Shown here piece after piece: positions 21,916-28,298 of a stretch of 40,315 nucleotides of DNA. Under the pieces are notes generated by a model. The model searched no databases, was not told where the DNA came from, and worked only from the letters and a program-made list of their open reading frames with translations. The DNA is taken from the IMG/VR virus record IMGVR_UViG_3300015371_000091, positions 1 through 40,315 of that record. One strand, written 5' to 3'. The position numbers and the translations under genes were made by a program. The DNA is from a virus. The first letter of the stretch is position 1. Each line of letters begins with the position of its first letter.

Positions 21916-22259
21916 GCGACCGCCCGTAGTCTGGTACGGAGGCGCGAGGGGAACAGACGGAGCACGCGTGCTGCCGCCGGCCGCATGTACGGCCGTGCCG
22001 CCATGAAGCGGGTGCCAAACTCGACGAAGATCGAGTAGACCACGCTGGGCCCGACCACGGCGCGCATGCCGCCGTCCGAGATCACGGTATGAATCGAGCG
22101 TCTGAGGAGACCCGTATCCACGGGACACAGCGTCTTAGCGACCGCCTCGGTGCCGTACGCCGTCTCGGCGACCGTCAGGACCACGGCGCGGTGGACCGCC
22201 GACTGCGCCTGCGGCAGGTGGTTGAACACCACGCGGATGTGCGCCGTCGCGGCTGGCAT
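21912..22259 (-). CDS. HK97 gp10-like head-tail connector
   Basis: 115 residues, ATG at 22259. The motif AVAKTLCPVDTGLLRRSIHTVIS, followed by VVYSIFVEFGTRFMAARPYMRPAAARV, is the signature of the HK97-gp10 family of putative tail-component proteins. Located between the head-closure genes and the tail terminator, as usual. Confidence 0.85.
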   Translation of the reverse strand: MPAATAHIRVVFNHLPQAQSAVHRAVVLTVAETAYGTEAVAKTLCPVDTGLLRRSIHTVISDGGMRAVVGPSVVYSIFVEFGTRFMAARPYMRPAAARVLRLFPSRLRTRLRAVA

Positions 22260-22260
22260 G

Positions 22261-22461
22261 CTACGGGCTCCCGAGGATCGGCGAGAACAGCCGCAGCGCC
22301 AGGATGAGCAGGATCAGCCCGCCGATGCACCAGACGATCCAGGCGAACGCGGCGAACGCCGGCACGAATTGGGTCGCCAGACGGACCACGATGAAGCAGA
22401 TCAGGGCGACGGCCAGTGCGTAGATGAGCAGCCAGACGAGCGAGATGAGCGCAGCGTCCAC
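22261..22461 (-). CDS. Small two-span membrane protein (Thivi_2564-like)
   Basis: 66 residues. I chose GTG at 22461 because GGAGGT lies six bases upstream; an ATG at 22479 would place that site inside the gene. Two hydrophobic spans are visible: LISLVWLLIYALAVALICFIV and AFAWIVWCIGGLILLILALRL. The layout resembles the short Thivi_2564-type membrane proteins seen in phage structural clusters and sometimes suspected of being holins. It is odd among connector genes; if it is the holin it lies far from the endolysin. Confidence 0.65.
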   Translation of the reverse strand: MDAALISLVWLLIYALAVALICFIVVRLATQFVPAFAAFAWIVWCIGGLILLILALRLFSPILGSP

Positions 22462-22838
22462 TACACCACCTCCGAGCATTGCAAATCTCTGACGGTCTCA
22501 AAACTTCTGATGTCGGCCCGTCTCACCTCGAATGTCCGCTCGGGGCTCGACGCCGTCGCGGCAACGACGACGCGGTCTCGCGGCGTAACGTCGGTACCGA
22601 ACGGCACGCGGATCTGCCAGTCCGAGACCGCGCGCAGCTGCTCGGCGCCGCCGGTCGTCTCGGTCGCGGTGGTACTCGTCACCGACACCCGGCACGGGAT
22701 GTCGGACGCGACCGTCGTCCAGTCGGCGACGACGCCGTCGGCCGTGTTCGATTCGGTGTAGCGCGAGACCGAGCACGTGTCGGGCATCGTCGCGAGCTGG
22801 AGCGACCGCAGCCAGTCGAGCGGCAGTGACACGGTCAT
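22461..22838 (-). CDS. Head closure / head-tail stopper protein
   Basis: 125 residues, ATG at 22838 with ATGA overlap. It reads PLDWLRSLQLATMPDTCSVSRYTESNTADGVVADWTTVASDIPCRVSV, IRVPFGTDVTPRDRVVVA, ERTFEVRRADI. The mostly beta pattern with 'PDTCTV.R' and 'PCRV' resembles the head-closure family of actinophage-type siphoviruses. Position after the adaptor supports it. Confidence 0.7.
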   Translation of the reverse strand: MTVSLPLDWLRSLQLATMPDTCSVSRYTESNTADGVVADWTTVASDIPCRVSVTSTTATETTGGAEQLRAVSDWQIRVPFGTDVTPRDRVVVAATASSPERTFEVRRADIRSFETVRDLQCSEVV

Positions 22839-23527
22839 GCGATCACCACCCGTCGGTACTGATCGAGGATGCCGGCGACCGCCGACCCGGGAGATGCCCA
22901 CGACGACCCGGCGGAAGATCCCATCGAGGCGCCGCCCGTGGCCGTCGCCGAGAGCGTGACGGCGATGTCGTTCTGGCCGACCGAGAGCGACTGGACGCCG
23001 GCGAGCGACGGGTTCGCGGCGATCGCGGCCGATCCGGCCTGCACGGTCAGAGCCCGCTGCATGACCCCCGACGCGATCATGGTGGCGGCGAGCTGGATGT
23101 CCGGCGGCACCGCGTCGGCGTAGGTGTAGTCCACGACGGCCACGAGCGCCGGGTAGCCGAGCCAGCCGCAGCCGGCCACGGTGACCGTGCCGTGCTCAGG
23201 GTCGATCAGCTCGTAGGACGCCGCGTCGAGGTCGTCGAGGGGGTCGTTCGGGTAGTACGTCCGGAGCGAGAGCGCCGTGACGGCGACGGCCGGGCGGTGC
23301 GCCAGGTAGACCACGCCGAACGCGGACGGGTACGCATCCGAGCGCGTCGGCAGGACGGGCGCCGTCTCGCCGGCGATCGGCGACACGGTCTGCCAGCTAC
23401 GGCCGGTGTAGCCGTCGATGAACGACGTCACGGCGGCGGCGACCGCGTCGGCCTGCGCCTCCTGCTCGGGCGTGAACGTCACGCCGAGCGCGGCGGCGAT
23501 CTGGTCGGCCGTCACATAGTCAGCCAT
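22835..23527 (-). CDS. Head-tail adaptor (gp6-like)
   Basis: 230 residues. The ATG at 23527 (TGATG overlap, GGAG eight bases upstream) is preferred to a TTG six bases earlier. It has YVTADQIAAALGVTFTPEQEAQADAVAAAVTSFIDGYTGRSW, an N-terminal helix bundle typical of the HK97 gp6 / SPP1 gp15 adaptor family, and a strand-rich middle. It should dock on the portal to connect head and tail. Confidence 0.75.
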   Translation of the reverse strand: MADYVTADQIAAALGVTFTPEQEAQADAVAAAVTSFIDGYTGRSWQTVSPIAGETAPVLPTRSDAYPSAFGVVYLAHRPAVAVTALSLRTYYPNDPLDDLDAASYELIDPEHGTVTVAGCGWLGYPALVAVVDYTYADAVPPDIQLAATMIASGVMQRALTVQAGSAAIAANPSLAGVQSLSVGQNDIAVTLSATATGGASMGSSAGSSWASPGSAVAGILDQYRRVVIA

Positions 23528-23721
23528 CAGCAATGCTCCGGACGGATGACCTTGTCGTCGTAGCCGCGACGGGTCTGGTACGCCTGGCCGGGCCGGCGGG
23601 GCTCAACGGTGTCGTCGATCGTGCCGGGGACGACGGTCGTCCCCGGCTTCAGTCGCGCCAGGAGATGCCCGTCGGGGTCGAACACCGACGCGCCCTCCTC
23701 GCCGACCGTGTACTCGGCCAC
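23527..23721 (-). CDS. Hypothetical 64-residue head-region protein
   Basis: It lies between capsid and adaptor genes; the stop overlaps the next ATG (TGATG). The product MAEYTVGEEGASVFDPDGHLLARLKPGTTVVPG is beta-rich, then charged. It could be a small head decoration or connector protein; family not recognised. Confidence 0.65.
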   Translation of the reverse strand: MAEYTVGEEGASVFDPDGHLLARLKPGTTVVPGTIDDTVEPRRPGQAYQTRRGYDDKVIRPEHC

Positions 23722-23722
23722 G

Positions 23723-25012
23723 CTAGACGCCCGTCAGCTTGACGACCTGCAACGGACGGAACACGACCAGCGCGGCTCGGAGCTCCGCGAGGATGCGCTG
23801 GATGTTGCGGATGAAATCGTCGTTGGCGAGCCCGACCCGGATCGCGGCCTGCTCGCGGTCGAACAGCGTGACCGCCGTGAAGTCGGCGACGAGCGCCGTG
23901 TCGACCGGCATCCCCGTCGAGAGCACGACCGGGCGCCCCCAGAGCGTCGTCGCGCCGGCCGTGTTGGGCGGCCCCATCAGGTAGTTGCCGAGCGTGCCAG
24001 AGGCCGCATTTTCACGGGCTAGCCGAATCGCGCCGAAGTCGACCGGATTGAAGACCGACGCGGTGGCGTTCCCGAGCCCGGTCACGGCGACCGCCGTCAT
24101 GGCGTTGTAGACGGCGGCGAGCACGTCGGTGCCGGCCGCGATCGTCCCGATGCCGGCCCAGTTGAGGATGCCGCGAATGTTCGGCGCCGTGCCGTCGCCG
24201 GAGAGCACGTCCGTCTGGAGCTTCCGCTCCAGGTGCAGCAGGAGCTGCGTGCGGATCATGCCCTCCATGCCGGGCACGTCGGCGAGCATCTGGTTCGTGA
24301 CCGGGATCCACTCCGCGAGCGTCGAGATCGGGACGGTCCGCAGGATCCAGCCGAGCGCCCCCTCGGGCTTCGTCCCGGAGGTGCCAGTCGTCGCGGTCGC
24401 CTCGGCGACCCACGCGGCGTTGTTCGTGTTGACGTTCTGCTCGTAGTACTCGATCGAGCTCGACGACGTGCTGGCCGTCTGGATCAGGTCGAGGATGTTG
24501 GTGTCGCCGTAGAGCGCATCGACGCCGGCCACGCGGTCGGCGCGGACCAGCGGGCCGCCGACGCCGGTCCCGGAGTGCACAAGGGCCTTGCGCATCAGGT
24601 GCTGGAGCAGGCTGCCGTCGAGCTTGACGTTCAGCTCGATCCGGTTCGACGGCGAGTTGAGCAGCCCGGAGTCGAGCAGCCCCTTGTAGCCGTCCGACTG
24701 GGTGAACTGCCGCTCGAACGGCAGGATCGGGCCCGCCTGGTCGGAGGCGCCGCCCGGCTGCTCGTGGTGCTGCGACGGCTGCCGGAGCCGCTTCTGGTTA
24801 TCGAGGATGCGGCGACGGCGGGCGTCGGCCTCCTCCAGGCCGGCCAGCTTGAGCTCCAGACCGTCGATCTCGCCGAGCAGCCGCTTCGCCTCGGCGTAGT
24901 CCTCGGCGTTCGCGTCCTGCGTGAGTCCGGTCGGGTAGCGCCCCTCGATCTCGGCGGCGGCATCGTAGAGCCGGCGGATCTCGACGTGGGCCTCGGTGAT
25001 GGTCATGCTCAT
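23723..25012 (-). CDS. Major capsid protein, HK97 fold, with scaffolding delta domain
   Basis: 429 residues, ATG at 25012 overlapping the protease stop (ATGA). The first ~100 residues (EAHVEIRRLYDAAAEIEGRYP ... LGEIDGLELKLAGLEEADARRRRILDN) are a coiled-coil delta domain expected to be removed by the upstream protease. The HK97 fold follows: VNTNNAAWVAEATATTGT, TVPISTLAEWIPVTNQMLAD, LLLHLERKLQTDVLSGDGTAPNIRGIL, VVLSTGMPVDTALVADF, VGLANDDFIRN. It forms the icosahedral shell. The region upstream of 25012 in the same frame is an extension over the protease gene and is not coding. Confidence 0.9.
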   Translation of the reverse strand: MSMTITEAHVEIRRLYDAAAEIEGRYPTGLTQDANAEDYAEAKRLLGEIDGLELKLAGLEEADARRRRILDNQKRLRQPSQHHEQPGGASDQAGPILPFERQFTQSDGYKGLLDSGLLNSPSNRIELNVKLDGSLLQHLMRKALVHSGTGVGGPLVRADRVAGVDALYGDTNILDLIQTASTSSSSIEYYEQNVNTNNAAWVAEATATTGTSGTKPEGALGWILRTVPISTLAEWIPVTNQMLADVPGMEGMIRTQLLLHLERKLQTDVLSGDGTAPNIRGILNWAGIGTIAAGTDVLAAVYNAMTAVAVTGLGNATASVFNPVDFGAIRLARENAASGTLGNYLMGPPNTAGATTLWGRPVVLSTGMPVDTALVADFTAVTLFDREQAAIRVGLANDDFIRNIQRILAELRAALVVFRPLQVVKLTGV

Positions 25013-25572
25013 GGTGCGTGCTCTCCGATGGTGACGCCGTGCCGAAGCAAGCGGCGGCGCAACAGCTCCAGGTGGAGCTTCAGTGCGGGCTCGGACGGCG
25101 GGGCCGGCGGTGGCGGCTCTGACTTCACGGCCGTAATCACGGCGTGCTCGTTGGCCGGGATCGCCACGCACGAGACCTCGTAGAGGTCGATCTTGCGGAG
25201 GATCCGGGCGCCGTCGGCGCGGAGCTCCCATTCGAGCGGGACGTAGCCGATCGAGAGCGCGTCCAGGACGCCGGCCTTCGCCAGCTTGTGCGCGTCGGTG
25301 CCGGCCCGGGTGTCGACGACCGACCAGCGGCCGTAGAGCCCCTCGTCGGTCTCGCGCAGTTCGAGCTGCTTGCCGATCGGCTCGTAGTGCTCGTAGAGAA
25401 ACTTCGTCGGCCTGGCGGCGATGCTCTCGGCGAACGCGCCCGGCGCGACGACGTCGTTGTAGGCGTCGGGCTCGCCCCACCACGTACTCGCGAGTCCGGC
25501 AATCTCCCAGCCGGAGTCGCCGTCGGCGACGGCCTTGACCTCGAACGGGACGGAGCGGCGGTTGAGCGGCAT
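25009..25572 (-). CDS. Prohead protease (HK97 family)
   Basis: 187 residues from ATG at 25572 with AAGGGGGG upstream; a longer start at 25626 is possible. It reads SGWEIAGLASTWWGEPDAYNDVVAPGAF, then FLYEHYEPIGK with the probable catalytic His62, then GVLDALSIGYVPLE with Ser107, and YEVSCVAIPANEHAVI, all typical of U35-type prohead proteases. It should process the capsid delta domain. It is the first gene of the capsid-tail operon downstream of the inserted plus-strand gene. Confidence 0.9.
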   Translation of the reverse strand: MPLNRRSVPFEVKAVADGDSGWEIAGLASTWWGEPDAYNDVVAPGAFAESIAARPTKFLYEHYEPIGKQLELRETDEGLYGRWSVVDTRAGTDAHKLAKAGVLDALSIGYVPLEWELRADGARILRKIDLYEVSCVAIPANEHAVITAVKSEPPPPAPPSEPALKLHLELLRRRLLRHGVTIGEHAP

Positions 25573-25767
25573 CAAAAACACCCCCCTTCCCCGCGCGCTC
25601 GTGGCGTGGAGATCGGGAGGCGTCATGCGCCTTGCCGTGTTCAGCTTTCGCCTAGTCTATGCCAACGCGGAACGTTACGCAAGCGTGACGCACACGGCGT
25701 AGAATTGAAACGGCCCGGGGCTGTCCCTCCCCGAGCCGCATACACCGTCTCTGACAAGGAGAGCACG
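25573..25767. promoter_or_regulatory. Divergent promoter region between head operon and the secreted-protein gene
   Basis: No gene is visible in these 195 bases. For the minus strand, TAGACT (in TAGACTAGGC, near 25660) with an upstream TTGCGT at 17-bp spacing may drive the protease-capsid operon; the same TAGACTAGGC appears at 4713. For the plus strand, TAGAAT at 25700-25705 precedes a hairpin (25711-25738), so the transcript would begin about at the hairpin. AAGGAG precedes the ATG at 25768. Confidence 0.5.
25711..25738 (+). promoter_or_regulatory. 5' leader hairpin (c) of the secreted-protein gene
   Basis: CGGCCCGGGG pairs with CCCCGAGCCG with one mismatch around an 8-nt loop. The hairpin starts about six bases after the -10-like TAGAAT. 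Confidence 0.6.
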
Positions 25768-26391
25768 ATGTCTCGCTATCGTACCGCGTTGCTCGTCGCC
25801 ATCGTCGCGACATTCGCGCTCGCGGGCCCGGCGCTGGCGCGCGACTTCCGCGCCGCACTCGCGAAGACCGACGCCGCCGAGCACGCCGCGAGCATCACCC
25901 GCAACCTGGCGCAGCTCGGGCGCTGGGCGCTCGGGAGCACGGCGACCGCACGGAGCGCGGCGCCGTCGGCGGGTGCCGCCGACTTCGCCGGCTCCTGGTC
26001 GCGCCATGGCATCGGCGTGACGTTTTTGCCGAACGGCCAGGGGTACGCCGAGTTTCGCACCTATCGCTGGTGCGACGACGTGCAGCCCGGCGAAGCGTGC
26101 GACGACCCGAAGGGCGGCCCGATCACGGCGATGGGCCACGCCGTGCTGACGATCACGCGCGTTGCCGACCGTACGGCGTACGGCACGATCAGCGAGTCGA
26201 ACGGCGAGCGCATCATGCCGAACGGGCCGTTCACCCTCACCGAATACGAGCACGGCATCGGCACGCTGAGGACGGGCGACCGGCCGGTCTCTTGGGCGCC
26301 GAGCGAGGGCCCCGGTGAGATCGTCATGTGCGGGCCGCGCTCTGAACGCATGCCCGACTGGGTGCGAGCGCAGCACCCCTGCGGCGCCTAG
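25768..26391 (+). CDS. Secreted protein, probable lysogenic-conversion ('moron') gene
   Basis: 207 residues, ATG at 25768 with AAGGAG upstream. A clear signal peptide (RYRTALLVAIVATFALAGPALA, cut before RDF) is followed by a linker and a domain of ~140 residues: FAGSWSRHGIGVTFLPNGQGYAEFRTYRWCDDVQPGEACDD, with four conserved-looking cysteines and the end MCGPRSERMP ... HPCGA. I recall similar secreted proteins of unknown function in high-GC bacteria. It lies alone on the plus strand within the minus-strand head genes, with its own promoter and leader hairpin. Its stop abuts the convergent neighbour's stop with no gap. It may be expressed from the prophage. Confidence 0.75.
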   Translation: MSRYRTALLVAIVATFALAGPALARDFRAALAKTDAAEHAASITRNLAQLGRWALGSTATARSAAPSAGAADFAGSWSRHGIGVTFLPNGQGYAEFRTYRWCDDVQPGEACDDPKGGPITAMGHAVLTITRVADRTAYGTISESNGERIMPNGPFTLTEYEHGIGTLRTGDRPVSWAPSEGPGEIVMCGPRSERMPDWVRAQHPCGA

Positions 26392-26577
26392 CTACTTGCA
26401 GGCGATCTGCTGGGTCTTGCCGTAGAGCTTGCAGCGGCGGTTCCCGCAGCGCGAGCGCACCCAGCGCGTGCCGCCCGGCGCGGACGCTATCCACGACCGG
26501 CAGGCCGGGCAGTAGACCTGGGCCGGCGGCTCCCAGGACTCGGCCGTCGGCTCACGCCAGCTTGTCGATGCGGCCAT
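26392..26577 (-). CDS. Small zinc-finger protein (Com-like)
   Basis: 61 residues, ATG at 26577, overlapping the glycosyltransferase by 26 bases. It carries VYCPACRSWI and RSRCGNRRCKLYGK, a CxxC...CxxxxC zinc ribbon reminiscent of the Mu Com translational activator. Nucleic-acid binding is likely; the target is unknown. Confidence 0.55.
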   Translation of the reverse strand: MAASTSWREPTAESWEPPAQVYCPACRSWIASAPGGTRWVRSRCGNRRCKLYGKTQQIACK

Positions 26578-27649
26578 GACTCGCCTCCGCGATCTGGGCC
26601 CACGCGCTCGGCCATTTCCAGAGGTTCTCTGCCAGAGACCACGTCCGCTCGACGCGCCGCGCCAGCCGACGCGCCATCATCGAGCGAAGCGCCGGCCGCG
26701 CCACGAGATCCGAGAGCGCGCGCTCCCACTCGTCGACCGTCTCGGCGAGGTAGCCCGTCACGCCGTGCTCGATCGTCGCCGCGTAGACAGTCGGCGTCGC
26801 CACCACGGCTGATCCGGCCAGCGCCGCCTCATACGCCTTGATCGGCGACTTGTGGCGGTTGAACGGCTCATCCGAAACCGAGCAGCACGCGATGTCAACC
26901 TCCACGAGCCCGGTCGGGTACCGCTCCAGCGGGAGCCACGGCAGCACCACCAGCCGGTCGGCCGGCACCGCCGCCTTGAGCACCGGCGGCACGTAGCCCT
27001 GAATGACGAACGTCACGTGACGGTCAGTCAACGCCACGCGGCGCCAGGCTTCGGCCATCGCCGCGACGTCGCGGTCCGGGCGCTGGCCGCCGGCCCAGCC
27101 GATCGACGGGGACGGCACGGTGCGCCGAGCCTGACGAAGCACGCCGCGGAACCATGCGACGTCGATCGCGTTCGGCACCACCACGACCGGGCGGTCCGTC
27201 AATCCGCGCACGAGCGTCGCTAAGCGCTGCGTCGAGACGGTCACGCCGTCGCACTGCCGGAGCGTCCAGAGCCGCTGCTGCCGGTCCTCCTCAAGCTGCG
27301 CGGCCGTGCGGCCCCTGTCCTGGCCGAGCTCGACGGCGCGGTGCGAGAGGGCCGGCGTGAACAGGTCGTCGTCGCACTCGTAGACGGTCAGCTTGCCGGC
27401 CCGGCGGAGCATCGCGAACCACGACGCCGCCATGACGCGCTCCGAGAGCGGCCAGGCCATGCGCGCGAGCACGTAGCCGTCGAACGCGGGCGCGACCTGG
27501 CCGAGCAGCGGAGCGGACTTGAAGTCCCAGCCGCACGGGTAGCCGCGCTCCTCCAGCCGCTTGAACGGCTGAAAGATTCTCCACATGCTCGGCCCGGTGC
27601 GATCTCCGACGATCGCGAGCATGGACGGCCCGTCGAGCCGCTCGGCCAC
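26552..27649 (-). CDS. Glycosyltransferase, GT-B fold (GT4-like)
   Basis: 365 residues, GTG start at 27649, one base after the preceding stop. It has YECDDDLFTPAL, GVTVSTQRLATLV, PVVVVPNAIDVAWF, IGWAGGQRPDRD, then FNRHKSPIKAYEAALAGSAVVATPTVYAATIEHGVTGYLA. The last region matches the nucleotide-sugar binding C-terminal half of GT4-type enzymes. It is encoded between portal and protease genes with a GT2-type partner, so virion protein glycosylation or modification of a host surface sugar is more likely than DNA modification. Substrate unknown. Confidence 0.8.
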   Translation of the reverse strand: MAERLDGPSMLAIVGDRTGPSMWRIFQPFKRLEERGYPCGWDFKSAPLLGQVAPAFDGYVLARMAWPLSERVMAASWFAMLRRAGKLTVYECDDDLFTPALSHRAVELGQDRGRTAAQLEEDRQQRLWTLRQCDGVTVSTQRLATLVRGLTDRPVVVVPNAIDVAWFRGVLRQARRTVPSPSIGWAGGQRPDRDVAAMAEAWRRVALTDRHVTFVIQGYVPPVLKAAVPADRLVVLPWLPLERYPTGLVEVDIACCSVSDEPFNRHKSPIKAYEAALAGSAVVATPTVYAATIEHGVTGYLAETVDEWERALSDLVARPALRSMMARRLARRVERTWSLAENLWKWPSAWAQIAEASHGRIDKLA

Positions 27650-27650
27650 G

Positions 27651-28298
27651 TCAGTGATCCACGACGTGCGTGAGCGTCACGCGGTCGACGAACGCGTGCA
27701 CGGCGCCTCGCGACTGCCACTGTGAGATACACGCCCAGTCGGCCGTCATGCCGGCCCCGAACGGGAACAGGCCGCGCTTGAGCAGATCGGCGCGATAGAG
27801 ACAGTTCGTGATCCCGCCGAGCCTGGGTGGGTCGGTCCCGATCACCCACGGCGCGGTACGGTTGTCGTACCAGCGCATCTCGACCTTCGAGTAGGCGAAG
27901 TCGGCGCCCCCTCGACTTCGCTCGGGGCAAGCTGCTTCGAGCGCGTCGACCAGCGACTCGATATGGTCGGGCGCCATCCGCTCGTCGTCGGCGAGCCAGA
28001 CCTGATACTCGCCGCCCGCGAGGAGCATCGCGACCGTGATGGGAGCGGCGCAGAACGAGTCGTGCAGGTATGCCGACCAGTTGCGGCCGAGCGGAACGTA
28101 GCGCACGAGGACGTCGGCCGTGTCGGCGCAGTCGAGCGCGGCGACCGCGACCCGAGAAGTCGCAGGGTCCGGCCCGTCGCTCACGATCACGTGCTCCAGC
28201 GGCCGATAGGTCTGCGAACGGACGTTCTCGATCGCGCCGAGTAGCAGCCTGGGCCGCTTCCAGGTCGGCGTCAGGACGGACACCAGCGGGCGCGTCAC
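27651..28298 (-). CDS. Glycosyltransferase family 2 (GT-A fold)
   Basis: 215 residues, GTG at 28298 overlapping the portal stop by GTGA. It begins RPLVSVLTPTWKRPRLLLGAIENVRSQTY, then HVIVSDGPD, and the acidic motif VWLADDERMAPDHI for metal and donor binding, typical of GT2 enzymes. The end has GITNCLYRADLL and MTADWACISQWQ. A copy of the interspersed repeat (R6) is inserted in frame as ACPERSRGG, apparently in a surface loop after the acidic motif. It probably works with the GT-B neighbour. Confidence 0.8.
   Translation of the reverse strand: MTRPLVSVLTPTWKRPRLLLGAIENVRSQTYRPLEHVIVSDGPDPATSRVAVAALDCADTADVLVRYVPLGRNWSAYLHDSFCAAPITVAMLLAGGEYQVWLADDERMAPDHIESLVDALEAACPERSRGGADFAYSKVEMRWYDNRTAPWVIGTDPPRLGGITNCLYRADLLKRGLFPFGAGMTADWACISQWQSRGAVHAFVDRVTLTHVVDH
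27909..27937 (-). repeat. Interspersed repeat copy R6
   Basis: A short copy, CCTCGACTTCGCTCGGGGCA, followed by AGCTGCTTCGAG. It is in frame in the GT2 gene and encodes AACPERSRGG. It is the TCGACTTCGCTC variant of the repeat. Confidence 0.75.

Noticed and set aside
25013-25483. Upstream extension of the capsid gene
   Set aside because: It overlaps the prohead protease in another frame and is arginine-rich. The ATGA overlap at 25012 gives a natural start.
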